This document shows, piece by piece, positions 1 through 7,269 of a stretch of 22,157 nucleotides of DNA (positions are counted from its first letter, which is position 1; each line of letters starts with the position of its first letter). Location of the stretch: IMG/VR virus record IMGVR_UViG_3300017967_000246, positions 1 through 22,157 of that record. One strand, written 5' to 3'. The notes beneath the pieces are model-generated. The model saw nothing but the letters and a program-made list of their open reading frames with translations, did not search any database and had not been told where the DNA came from. Origin of the DNA: a virus. The position numbers were made by a program, and so were the translations under genes.

Positions 1-56
1 CCATCACCTCTTGCTACAAAGTCATCAGACCCATTATTTCCTACGAAAATAGGCAT
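1..56 (-). CDS. 5' end of an unidentified gene (partial)
   Basis: An ATG at 56-54 on the minus strand opens a frame that stays open to the left edge and gives about 18 residues beginning MPIFVGNNGSDDFVARG. It starts one base after the TGA of the 586-aa fibre gene, the same tight packing seen through the whole leftward block, and this is the main support for it being real. Only the extreme N-terminus is visible, so no function can be assigned. From its position it is probably another virion or fibre protein. The rest lies outside the window. Confidence 0.55.
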   Translation of the reverse strand, partial: MPIFVGNNGSDDFVARGD

Positions 57-57
57 A

Positions 58-1818
58 TCAATTAACCTCCTCTAGCATGAACTTATACTTCTTACCAGTT
101 CTTCTATTTATCAGGAATAAGTCGTTCTCACCCTCTTGGATAGTGTACTTACCCCAAGTTCCATCTACATCATTCGTAGAACCTTCGTTGGAGAGTTGAA
201 GGTCAGCAGAGTAGATGTTTGCCCAACGGAGTGCCGCATTTCCTAACTCATAGGTATTATCTGTAAGAGGAACCAAGTTTCCTTTTGATATACAACTACT
301 AACACCAACTCTAAAGTCAATGTTAGAAGAGTTATTATCGGTTGATAGTAGTAAAGGACCATCTCCAGATGCTCTAACTAATGTAGAACCAATATCTAAC
401 CCATTCACAGTCAGAGTATCAGTGGCGGGATTAAATGTTAATGAAGAACCACCATCAATAACACCAGAACTTGTTTGGAATAATACTGGAAGTCCAGCAT
501 TAGTATTTGTTCCGGGAACGGCACTAGTTTTAACTGTTCCAGTTACATCAATATCTCCAGTAACCGTCAGTGTAGAACCATCAAAAGTTAAGTTTGCTTC
601 ACCATTTAAGTTAGTTCCACTTCCACCAGTAATGACTCTATTATCAGCATTATTGGTAATAGTAGCAGAACCAGAGGATCCTTGATTACCCTGATTACCT
701 GTGGCACCTTGATTACCCTGATTACCTGTAGCACCTTGGTTACCCTGATTACCTGTAGCACCTTGGTTACCCTGATTACCTGTAGCACCTTGGTTCCCTT
801 GAGCACCTTGAGGTCCAGCAGACTCAAAGTAAAGAATGTCTACAATATCTCCAGCAGTTGCACCAACATCAAGAACAACTGAAGTTCCATTGGTGGCAGT
901 ATATTCATCTGGAGTTAGACGAACACCATTAATAAACACATCAAGGTCATCGCCGTTAGCATAAGTTACAGAGAAGGTTGTTTGACCAGAAGTTGCTGTA
1001 AAGTTTGACTCTGTTCTATTGAAGGATGCTCCTTGAGCACCTTGATTACCGTCAGTTCCTGGTGCTCCTTGGTTACCTTGGGCACCCTGCAATCCACCAG
1101 ATCCTGGAGCACCCTGGTTACCTTGAGCACCTTGATCGCCCTTTGTACCAGTTCTGGCAAAAGTTACAATTATATCTTCACCATCACTGAAAGAAGTGGC
1201 ACCAGAAACATAAGATACACTTACTTTATGATATCCAGTTGCCTCAGTATTTGTTCCACTTATTGTAAATAAAGCAAAATCGGCAGCATTAGTTCTGTTA
1301 GAAACTCTAACGTGACCTTTGACTGTTGATGTGCTGTCATCAATAGTTCTCAAAAATGCTTCAATATTATTTGCACCATCATCAGTATCATCAATAAACA
1401 TCTGAGTAGCAGATGATAACGTAGCATTATTAAACCTTAAAGTACCTTGTCCAGGGTCACTATCCGTAGTGTCTGTATCAAAAGTGTAGTCAAAGGTAGC
1501 ACCGCCAAAGTTACCATCAACACCGGCAGCACCTTGGTTACCTTGATTACCGGTGGCACCCGGATCACCTTGGTTTCCTGTAGCGCCCTGGTTCCCTTGG
1601 TTTCCTGTGGCACCTTGATTCCCTTGGTTCCCTGGAGCACCTTGATTCCCTTGGTTACCTACCGCACCCTGATTACCCTGTGCACCTTGATCGCCTTGGA
1701 ATCCTTGGTTTCCTGCACTTACAACTCTAGTCCAGGAAGTTCCGTTCCACTGCCATCTAGTTCCATTTTCAGTATGGATTTGACCATTTGATGTTGGGGT
1801 GGGAAAATTTATTGCCAT
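58..1818 (-). CDS. Collagen-like tail fibre protein with three Gly-X-Y blocks
   Basis: This 586-aa protein is probably a trimeric fibre at the virion surface. Residues 1-34 are a small module (FPTPTS, HTENG, NGTSWTR) that closely resembles the N-terminus of the neighbouring 306-aa fibre and may be its anchor to the virion. Three collagen-like blocks follow at residues 35-104, 225-264 and 335-384, mostly Gly-Asn-Gln and Gly-Ala-Thr triplets. They are separated by two globular beta-rich segments of about 120 and 70 residues. The C-terminal 200 residues have beta-fibre character (LTFDGSTLTVTG, then YELGNAALRWANIYS) and end in a charged domain (NRRTGKKYKF), probably a tip or trimerisation domain. 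The ATG overlaps the stop of the upstream gene as TAATG. The receptor is unknown, and the exact place on the particle is inferred. Confidence 0.8.
   Translation of the reverse strand: MAINFPTPTSNGQIHTENGTRWQWNGTSWTRVVSAGNQGFQGDQGAQGNQGAVGNQGNQGAPGNQGNQGATGNQGNQGATGNQGDPGATGNQGNQGAAGVDGNFGGATFDYTFDTDTTDSDPGQGTLRFNNATLSSATQMFIDDTDDGANNIEAFLRTIDDSTSTVKGHVRVSNRTNAADFALFTISGTNTEATGYHKVSVSYVSGATSFSDGEDIIVTFARTGTKGDQGAQGNQGAPGSGGLQGAQGNQGAPGTDGNQGAQGASFNRTESNFTATSGQTTFSVTYANGDDLDVFINGVRLTPDEYTATNGTSVVLDVGATAGDIVDILYFESAGPQGAQGNQGATGNQGNQGATGNQGNQGATGNQGNQGATGNQGNQGSSGSATITNNADNRVITGGSGTNLNGEANLTFDGSTLTVTGDIDVTGTVKTSAVPGTNTNAGLPVLFQTSSGVIDGGSSLTFNPATDTLTVNGLDIGSTLVRASGDGPLLLSTDNNSSNIDFRVGVSSCISKGNLVPLTDNTYELGNAALRWANIYSADLQLSNEGSTNDVDGTWGKYTIQEGENDLFLINRRTGKKYKFMLEEVN
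667..816 (-). repeat. Collagen-coding tandem repeat, third block of the 586-aa fibre
   Basis: A near-identical 27-bp unit (9 codons, Gly-Asn-Gln-Gly-Asn-Gln-Gly-Ala-Thr) is repeated in tandem here. The copies are almost identical at DNA level, which suggests recent expansion or homogenisation. Confidence 0.85.
1027..1146 (-). repeat. Collagen-coding block, second block of the 586-aa fibre
   Basis: This short Gly-X-Y block contains the [14 protein letters not shown] segment that also occurs in the 306-aa and 657-aa fibre genes. It is less regular than the 27-bp arrays elsewhere. Confidence 0.75.
1507..1716 (-). repeat. Collagen-coding tandem repeat, first block of the 586-aa fibre
   Basis: About 23 Gly-X-Y triplets (residues 35-104), mostly GNQ, GAT and GDP, directly follow the N-terminal anchor-like module. 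The block is built from the same 27-bp type of unit as the other collagen blocks. Confidence 0.8.
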
Positions 1819-2738
1819 TATCTATTGTTCTCTAAATTTTCTAGTCTTTCCTTCAACTTATTTATTACATCATTTTGTTCTTTAATTGCTTCTACAAGCA
1901 GTGCAACAAAGTTCTGATACGCTACTCCTTTTGGATCACTGTTAGTAACAAGGTCTGGAACAATTTCTTCAACCTCTTGTGCGATGAATCCTATAGAATG
2001 TTTTCCATTTTCTATGAAATCAAATTCAACTCCACGAAGGTTCATGACTTTTTCTAGAGCATTTAGAATTGGTTTTACATTAGTCTTCAATTTTAAGTCA
2101 GAGTTTGATATAACTGCACCACCACATGTCAAATCAGTTCCATCAAATGTGAGGTTTGATGATCCAGCAAAAGATCCAGAAGAATTGAATTGAACTTGTG
2201 TGTCACTTCCAGCAGCAACACCAGATCCAGAAGCACCCTGGTTACCCTGATTACCTGTGGCACCCTGGTTCCCTTGGTTACCTGTAGCACCTTGGTTCCC
2301 TTGAGAACCGGGAGTTCCTTGGTTCCCTTGGTTACCTGGTGCTCCTTGGTTACCTTGAGCTCCAGGATCACCTTGAGCACCTGTACCTGGAGCACCTTGG
2401 TTACCTTGAGCACCTTGTAATCCACCAGATCCTGGATCACCTTGGTTTCCTGTAGCACCTTGGTTCCCTTGGTTTCCTGTAGCACCTTGGTTCCCTTGGT
2501 TACCTGTAGCACCTTGATTGCCCTGGTTACCTGTAGCACCTTGATTGCCCTGGTTACCTGTAGCACCTTGGTTCCCTTGGTTACCTGTAGATCCAGGATC
2601 ACCCTGAGCACCGGTAGAACCCTGAGCTCCTGCTGCAGCCTGTCTTTTCCAAACAGTTCCATTATACTCAAAAGTTACACCATTTTCGGTGTGAGTATCT
2701 CCACTAGTAGGACTATTTGGAAAATTAAATGCAGCCAT
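1818..2738 (-). CDS. Collagen-like fibre with C-terminal S74 self-cleaving chaperone domain
   Basis: This 306-aa fibre has three parts. Residues 1-36 form an N-terminal module ([20 protein letters not shown]) shared with the 586-aa neighbour. Residues 37-172 are collagen-like triplets. Residues 213-306 form an intramolecular chaperone of the endosialidase/peptidase S74 type. The S74 signature is clear: S213-D214 followed by K218 (Ser plus five), then [22 protein letters not shown], and a C-terminal coiled coil ([20 protein letters not shown]). In this family the chaperone guides trimer folding and is then released by cleavage just before the serine, so the mature fibre would end near residue 212. 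The ATG follows a 50-bp gap that holds a promoter-like box and a hairpin. No receptor-binding domain other than the short stretch at 173-212 is visible. Confidence 0.85.
   Translation of the reverse strand: MAAFNFPNSPTSGDTHTENGVTFEYNGTVWKRQAAAGAQGSTGAQGDPGSTGNQGNQGATGNQGNQGATGNQGNQGATGNQGNQGATGNQGNQGATGNQGDPGSGGLQGAQGNQGAPGTGAQGDPGAQGNQGAPGNQGNQGTPGSQGNQGATGNQGNQGATGNQGNQGASGSGVAAGSDTQVQFNSSGSFAGSSNLTFDGTDLTCGGAVISNSDLKLKTNVKPILNALEKVMNLRGVEFDFIENGKHSIGFIAQEVEEIVPDLVTNSDPKGVAYQNFVALLVEAIKEQNDVINKLKERLENLENNR
1859..1866 (-). promoter_or_regulatory. Possible late promoter box (AATAAATA) before the 586-aa fibre
   Basis: AATAAATA on the minus strand matches the T4-type late box TATAAATA at 7 of 8 positions, 40 nt upstream of the fibre ATG. 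It lies inside the end of the 306-aa gene, where it is also coding sequence, and such matches are common in AT-rich DNA. Confidence 0.25.
2223..2630 (-). repeat. Collagen-coding tandem repeat of the 306-aa fibre
   Basis: About 45 Gly-X-Y triplets (residues 37-172) are mostly encoded by near-identical 27-bp units. All six prolines are in the Y position. One register break (Gly118-Thr119-Gly120) is shared with the 657-aa fibre. Confidence 0.85.
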
Positions 2739-2760
2739 TATTTTTTATATTTTCCCAACG

Positions 2761-2782
2761 GAAATTCTTTTATTAGAATTTC
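2761..2782 (-). other. Perfect 8-bp hairpin in the leader of the collagen/S74 fibre gene
   Basis: GAAATTCT and AGAATTTC form a perfect 8-bp inverted repeat around a 6-nt loop, in the 50-bp gap between the oxygenase stop and the fibre start. The stem is AT-rich, and no T-run follows it on the minus strand, so a classical terminator is unlikely. It lies just downstream of a late-promoter-like box and would sit at the very 5' end of that transcript, which would fit an mRNA-stabilising stem-loop. Confidence 0.45.
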
Positions 2783-2785
2783 AAG

Positions 2786-2793
2786 TATTTAGA
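2786..2793 (-). promoter_or_regulatory. Candidate late promoter (TCTAAATA) for the collagen fibre genes
   Basis: TCTAAATA on the minus strand matches TATAAATA at 7 of 8 positions and is identical to both boxes in the divergent gap near 19400. It lies across the end of the oxygenase gene, about 48 nt before the 306-aa fibre ATG, at one of the few real gaps in the block. Confidence 0.4.
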
Positions 2794-3382
2794 TGACATA
2801 AGTTGAATCTCTCATACCGTAATTCCCATCTGGAACTAAATTAAATGCTAAAGAATATCTAACCCTATCTTCAAAATGCTTTGTAACTCTATGATACAGG
2901 TAACTAGGGAAAAACAACATCAAACCTTTTTGTGGATTGATAGACCAAGATGATGATGAATGTAAATCATACTCTTTTGGTATTATATGATATGAAGAAA
3001 ACTCCATCAAAGGGTTTTTAAATTCTATCTTACCACTCTTCTCTGTATGATCTTGGAAATAATAGACTCCACTATAAAAACAATTTTTATGGTTATGAAA
3101 ATTTGTAGATATATTTGGTTTAACTTTAGTGAACCATGAAGTTGTTATTCTAAAATTTTGTTGATAATGTAAAGTTTCAGTAGCAAATTTTTCAAAATTG
3201 TCCTTAATTATTTTCTTTAAATGTGGATAATCATCTAGAACATCAATTCGAATAGAAGTGCATGATCCATCATCAAAAACTGTTTCCATAAACTCAAATT
3301 TATTAACATCTAGTTCTTCAACATTATCAATAGTGAAAAATGAAAGACTGGATGGAAATAAAGGAAGAACATTTTTACTCAT
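2789..3382 (-). CDS. 2-oxoglutarate/Fe(II)-dependent oxygenase
   Basis: This 197-aa protein looks like the 2OG-Fe(II) oxygenases common in marine T4-like phages (double-stranded beta-helix fold). The core reads NFHNHKNCFYSGVYYFQ around residues 94-110, followed by GLMLFFPSYLYHRVTKHF at 153-170 and RYSLAFNL at 175-182. Likely iron ligands are in H96/H98 and H164, and R175 is the likely 2-oxoglutarate anchor. The family couples decarboxylation of 2-oxoglutarate to hydroxylation of a substrate that cannot be read from sequence. The gene overlaps the 122-aa gene by 8 bp and lies directly before two collagen-like fibre genes, so a virion protein is a plausible substrate, but this is inference. An unrelated role in host metabolism or nucleic acid chemistry is equally open. 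Confidence 0.85.
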   Translation of the reverse strand: MSKNVLPLFPSSLSFFTIDNVEELDVNKFEFMETVFDDGSCTSIRIDVLDDYPHLKKIIKDNFEKFATETLHYQQNFRITTSWFTKVKPNISTNFHNHKNCFYSGVYYFQDHTEKSGKIEFKNPLMEFSSYHIIPKEYDLHSSSSWSINPQKGLMLFFPSYLYHRVTKHFEDRVRYSLAFNLVPDGNYGMRDSTYVI

Positions 3383-3743
3383 CTACAAGAATCCAATTCA
3401 AAGTTTCTTCATTCCAACGATAGTATTGGTTATCATTTGGATATGGTATTGGTGCATCCCATCTACAAGTTTCTTCATTTAGAATCCAAGATGGATAATC
3501 TTTTGGTGGGATGAAAGCATCTCTACTCTCATCATAAGTACCACCAACTATAGCATAGTTCTTGCGGAATGGTTCCTTTGATGGATGTTGATTTGCAACT
3601 GTGTTGTAACTGGTTCTTTTGCAAGTCAGACCAGTGACCTCACCATAATGCTCCTCCCAATCAAGATCTCCATCATCCTCATCTTTCCCAACAATAACGT
3701 TTACGACAATATTGTTTTCATCTATAAATGCATAATGTGCCAT
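3375..3743 (-). CDS. Small acidic, tryptophan-rich phage protein of unknown function
   Basis: This is a 122-aa soluble protein with no signal peptide or membrane segment. It begins MAHYAFIDENNIVVNVIVG and has a C-terminal part with a tandem-like motif (NEETCRWDAP at about 90-99, then NEETLNWILV near the end) after FIPPKDYPSW. The pattern FIPPK.YPSW and the NEET..W repeats resemble small proteins I associate with marine T4-like phages, but I do not know a function. It sits between the glycine-rich adhesin gene (stop 2 bp upstream of its ATG) and the oxygenase gene (8-bp overlap). A fibre-tip or fibre-assembly role is possible from position alone. Confidence 0.7.
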   Translation of the reverse strand: MAHYAFIDENNIVVNVIVGKDEDDGDLDWEEHYGEVTGLTCKRTSYNTVANQHPSKEPFRKNYAIVGGTYDESRDAFIPPKDYPSWILNEETCRWDAPIPYPNDNQYYRWNEETLNWILVDE

Positions 3744-3745
3744 AG

Positions 3746-4618
3746 TTATCCGTAATTAAATGTGACTGTCCCTGTTCCGGCAGTTACTGTATATATTTTA
3801 TACCCTGAAACTGACGATGTGTCAACTGATGTAGTAAGACCTGCGGAAAAAGATGCTGAAAATACTTCGGGTATCTTCAAAATTACAATACCAGATCCAC
3901 CAGCACCACCGGATCTTCCACCTCCACCTGTTGCTCCAACGTTACCAGATCCACCACCACCGCCACCGGTGTTTTGTGTTCCAGAACCAGCAGATCCATT
4001 GGTTCCACCATTACCGCCACCACCGTCTCCACCAGATCCCCCATAAGAACCACCACCACCTGCTCTTGTTACTGAAGATCCTGTAATACTCGATGCTAAA
4101 CCATCTCCACCCACAGAACTTGTGCCTGGATCTTCACTGGCTCCACCACCGCCACCACCAGTGTTACCAGACCCAGGGTAATCGGCACCATCAAAACCTT
4201 GTCCAGTAGTACCCGAACCGCCACTAGATCCCTTTCCACATCCTCCACCAGATCCACCAGTTCCGCCACCGCCGTTTTCTCTTCCACCAGATCCTCCACC
4301 ATTGGAAGTTATATCATCAAATACACTATTTCCTCCAGTACCACCAGAACCATTACTACCACCTCCTCCTCCACCACCAACGGTTACAGTGTATGAAGTA
4401 CCAGTATCTACTGTCTTTGCTGCTTCAGCAGTAGAGTTTTCACCGGAAGTTTCACCAGGAACGTTTGTTCTGTAACCTCCAGCACCACCACCGCCGCCAG
4501 CAGGGTCCCATCCAGCAGTGTTAGTTCCTCCTCCACCACCTCCAGCAATAATAAGATACTCGACAGAAAGTGTTTCAGGAACAATTAGTTCCGTCAATGA
4601 TTGTTGGATTGTTGCCAT
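3746..4618 (-). CDS. Glycine-rich tail fibre adhesin
   Basis: This 290-aa protein is dominated by glycine clusters between residues 26 and 242, interspersed with short conserved turns. The N-terminal lead VEYLIIAGGGGGG and the closing GGSGIVILKIPE, followed by a short beta-rich tail (GYKIYTVTAGTGTVTFN), are typical of glycine-rich phage adhesin domains. The best-studied relatives in role are gp38-type tips of T4-like fibres, in which glycine-rich stretches pack as polyglycine-II helices and the loops between them bind the receptor. By that analogy this protein would cap a fibre. It directly follows the 657-aa collagen fibre gene (TAATG overlap), so that fibre is a natural partner, although this is not shown. 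Loop diversity would be expected to set host range. Confidence 0.75.
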   Translation of the reverse strand: MATIQQSLTELIVPETLSVEYLIIAGGGGGGTNTAGWDPAGGGGGAGGYRTNVPGETSGENSTAEAAKTVDTGTSYTVTVGGGGGGGSNGSGGTGGNSVFDDITSNGGGSGGRENGGGGTGGSGGGCGKGSSGGSGTTGQGFDGADYPGSGNTGGGGGGASEDPGTSSVGGDGLASSITGSSVTRAGGGGSYGGSGGDGGGGNGGTNGSAGSGTQNTGGGGGGSGNVGATGGGGRSGGAGGSGIVILKIPEVFSASFSAGLTTSVDTSSVSGYKIYTVTAGTGTVTFNYG

Positions 4619-6591
4619 TATGTCAATCCGCCGCCAGTAATTACAAATTCATTTGATGCCACACAAACAACCGTTGCAAGACCACGTTGTGCCAATGTTC
4701 TATTTCCAGTAGTCGCACTTCCAACTAAACGTAGGGTTACACTAGTTCCTTGAGTTATAGTGATAGAAGATGCTGAATTATTGTAGATAGTAATAGCATC
4801 ACCAGCACTAAAGATGCCAGAGGGAACCGTAACTCCAGAGTCTGTTGTTATTAGTCTTTGATCGTCTCCGGCAACTAAAGTATATGAAGTGGATTTGCTC
4901 GAATGTGTTAAACCAGAGAATCCTTGAGAACCTTGGTTACCTTGGTTACCTGTAGATCCTTGATTGCCTTGGTTCCCTGTAGCACCTTGGTTCCCTTGGT
5001 TTCCTGGATCACCTTGAGCACCAGGAGCACCTTGATTGCCTTGAGCACCAGGGTCACCTTGAGCTCCCGTACCAGGAGCACCTTGATTGCCCTGATTGCC
5101 AGGTGCACCTTGGTTACCTTGGGCTCCTTGGTCTCCTTGGTTACCTGTAGCGCCTTGGTTTCCTTGAGCACCTTGCAGTCCACCAGATCCTGGATCACCT
5201 TGAGCACCAGGAGCACCTTGGTTCCCTTGGTTACCTGTAGCGCCTTGGTTGCCTTGATTGCCAGTGGCACCTTGGTTACCTTGATTGCCAGCAGCACCCT
5301 GGTTTCCTTGGTTTCCTGCTGCTCCTTGGTTCCCTTGTGCACCACTAAGACCAGTATTAACTTGTACCCATTGCTCACTATTGCCGTCTGGATCCCTATA
5401 AAGTACGTGAAGGTCTCCATCATCAGAGTCCCACCAAAGGCTACCAACATCAGCATCTGCTGGCAATCCTGTTGATGTATAAACCGTACCGCCAATACCA
5501 GTTAGATTTGATCCATCACCAAAGTATGTGTGTGCTGTTACTATTCCACTACTTCCAAGTATTGTTATTCCAGTACCAACATAAACCTCATTGTTGATAC
5601 CATCTAAAGTAATTGATGCTGGACCAACTGTTAGAATTCCAGTTACTCTGGCATCACCTTCAACATATAACTTATATCCATTTTTTGCAGTTGTTCCAAT
5701 TCCAACATTTTTTGTTGTGTGAATACCAATTGTGTCAACTGCCCAAGTTCCTGCAGCGCCAACATTGACTCCAGTAAGTCCAGAACCATCACCAAAATAT
5801 TTAAATGCAGTAACAATACCTGCAGCAAATACTGCTGTATTACTAGAAGTTACTTCTGCTGTTGGATTTGTTGTTCCTACTCCAACATTTCCTAAAGTAT
5901 GGATACCTGCAGAATTAAGAGTCCAATAGTTTATAACGTCATCAAGAATTCCAGCATTCGCATCAACCCATTGTTCAGTATCACCATCATCATAACGAAT
6001 TAGAAGTGTTCCATTATCACTGTTCCACCAAAGATCTCCAGGGTTTGGTGAAGATGGTGCTGTATCTGAAATTGTTACAGTTTCACTACCACCAGAAGTT
6101 TCTACCCACTGATTACTTGTCCCATCTTCATATCTAACAAAAAGTTCTCCAACATCACTATCCCACCAGAGATCACCTTGAGTTGGTCCAGCTGGCGGTT
6201 CTGTTCCTACCGATACTCTTGCACTTGTAGATACTGTAATTGTAGAAATACTTCCACTTGCTGTTGCAGTAACACCAACACCAACAAAGTTTAATTTGGT
6301 TACGCTATTTGCAGTTCCTACCAGGAATCCTTCATCAAAAATACTGATTCCACCAGATTCTAATGCAGTTTGCTCCTGCCAATATCTATCATAGGTAGTC
6401 CCATTATCAATAGTAATTAATTGATAATATTTGTCGGCAACTGGTATTTCTTTTTCACCAGCATAACCTAAATTTGGCTCTACCTGACTTGGATCAACAT
6501 AAAGGTGTCTGTCTGAGGATAACGCCTCAGTTCCAGCAATCTTTACTCTTCCACTTAAATATCTATGACTCGGTTTTCTATATTCTGCCAT
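4618..6591 (-). CDS. Modular collagen-like tail fibre with LWW repeats
   Basis: This 657-aa modular fibre starts with a domain of about 125 residues ([16 protein letters not shown]), a likely virion anchor. Three copies of an LWW-type repeat of about 35 residues (GDLWWDSD...L.VRY.DG...QWV) lie at about residues 131-165, 178-210 and 374-411. Between copies two and three is a duplicated beta-fibre unit: GIHT..NVG.GTT at 229 and 289, and YFGDGS.LTG at 265 and 356. A collagen-like block covers 417-560 with about 48 triplets, and a C-terminal beta domain of about 97 residues follows ([16 protein letters not shown]). The GIHT/VG.G units also occur in the 1067-aa fibre, so the two share a construction kit. 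The gene overlaps the adhesin gene as TAATG. The receptor is unknown. Confidence 0.8.
   Translation of the reverse strand: MAEYRKPSHRYLSGRVKIAGTEALSSDRHLYVDPSQVEPNLGYAGEKEIPVADKYYQLITIDNGTTYDRYWQEQTALESGGISIFDEGFLVGTANSVTKLNFVGVGVTATASGSISTITVSTSARVSVGTEPPAGPTQGDLWWDSDVGELFVRYEDGTSNQWVETSGGSETVTISDTAPSSPNPGDLWWNSDNGTLLIRYDDGDTEQWVDANAGILDDVINYWTLNSAGIHTLGNVGVGTTNPTAEVTSSNTAVFAAGIVTAFKYFGDGSGLTGVNVGAAGTWAVDTIGIHTTKNVGIGTTAKNGYKLYVEGDARVTGILTVGPASITLDGINNEVYVGTGITILGSSGIVTAHTYFGDGSNLTGIGGTVYTSTGLPADADVGSLWWDSDDGDLHVLYRDPDGNSEQWVQVNTGLSGAQGNQGAAGNQGNQGAAGNQGNQGATGNQGNQGATGNQGNQGAPGAQGDPGSGGLQGAQGNQGATGNQGDQGAQGNQGAPGNQGNQGAPGTGAQGDPGAQGNQGAPGAQGDPGNQGNQGATGNQGNQGSTGNQGNQGSQGFSGLTHSSKSTSYTLVAGDDQRLITTDSGVTVPSGIFSAGDAITIYNNSASSITITQGTSVTLRLVGSATTGNRTLAQRGLATVVCVASNEFVITGGGLT
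4912..5343 (-). repeat. Collagen-coding tandem repeat of the 657-aa fibre
   Basis: About 48 Gly-X-Y triplets (residues 417-560) are built from 27-bp units like those of the two left-hand fibre genes. All seven prolines are in the Y position. The Gly507-Thr508-Gly509 register break matches the one in the 306-aa fibre. Confidence 0.85.
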
Positions 6592-6597
6592 TTCATA

Positions 6598-7260
6598 TTA
6601 GGTGGTTGAGTTCTCAAGAATACTTGCAATGAATTCCATTTGCAGTGGTGCCACTTGACCACCACTTATGTAGGTGTGTGCAATACCTGCTGCACTACCA
6701 ACATTGGATGTGAAGGTTTTTGATCCACCAACGTCACTTACAATGGTGCTGATAACATAAGATTTTTGTGGAGATGGGAAAATATTTGTTGTAATTCCAG
6801 CATTACTAGAGCACTCAAAGAATAAACCAGACATCGTATATTCATCATCCACATTAAAATGATGTGCTGCATCAGTTGTGATTGTTACAATTCCAGTTGG
6901 TTCATCATAGTTACATGTAACAACTCCAACTACTCCAGTTTGTATTCCACTGATGTATAGTCTATCTAAAGTTGTTGCTGTTTTTTCTAGTACAAGGCGT
7001 CCGTCAATCAAGATTGCAGCATCATTGGGCGGAATCTCAATATCTTTAATAATTCTAATATCTCTAGTATTTCCAGTACTTCTACTTTCTCTTCTGTGAG
7101 TTAAAGTTGCGGTTGGATATGTGGTTACACCTGCTACGTTTGATACCTGAGCATAAAGCAAAATGGCAGAAGTTCCAGTTGGAACCTCATACACTTTTTG
7201 ATTTCCTGGGGCTACAGGAACAGCAACTGTAAGAAACTTATTGACTGGTGCGACTGCCAT
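6598..7260 (-). CDS. Putative virion structural protein, beta-rich
   Basis: This 220-aa protein has no signal or membrane segment and is mostly predicted beta strand (for example VYEVPTGTSAILLYAQVSN at 24-42 and RLVLEKTATTLDRLYISG). It resembles small structural proteins found beside fibre genes in marine T4-like phages, and I do not recognise a named family. Its ATG lies 9 bp after the stop of the 1067-aa fibre gene. A GGGAGG located inside the end of that fibre gene, about 14 nt before the ATG, could serve as its ribosome-binding site and couple the two genes. The C-terminus (APLQMEFIASILENSTT) is followed after 6 bp by the 657-aa fibre start. An adaptor between baseplate and fibre is possible but unproven. 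Confidence 0.6.
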   Translation of the reverse strand: MAVAPVNKFLTVAVPVAPGNQKVYEVPTGTSAILLYAQVSNVAGVTTYPTATLTHRRESRSTGNTRDIRIIKDIEIPPNDAAILIDGRLVLEKTATTLDRLYISGIQTGVVGVVTCNYDEPTGIVTITTDAAHHFNVDDEYTMSGLFFECSSNAGITTNIFPSPQKSYVISTIVSDVGGSKTFTSNVGSAAGIAHTYISGGQVAPLQMEFIASILENSTT

Positions 7261-7269
7261 ATTATTTTA

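Noticed and set aside
2223-2630. Regular short direct repeats that could look like a CRISPR array
   Set aside because: The units are contiguous 27-bp coding repeats without unique spacers, lie inside an intact reading frame and have no adjacent cas genes.
682-2792. Plus-strand and off-frame ORFs across the collagen genes with repeating Thr-Leu-Val/Cys-Ser or Lys-Val-Leu-Gln patterns
   Set aside because: They are shadows of the 27-bp collagen repeat read in other frames. They have no independent start signals and a monotonous composition, and the true frame is the Gly-X-Y frame on the minus strand.
3762-4396. Plus-strand Pro- or Ser-rich ORFs opposite the glycine-rich adhesin
   Set aside because: Gly codons read in reverse give Pro, Thr and Ser runs. 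They are antisense shadows.
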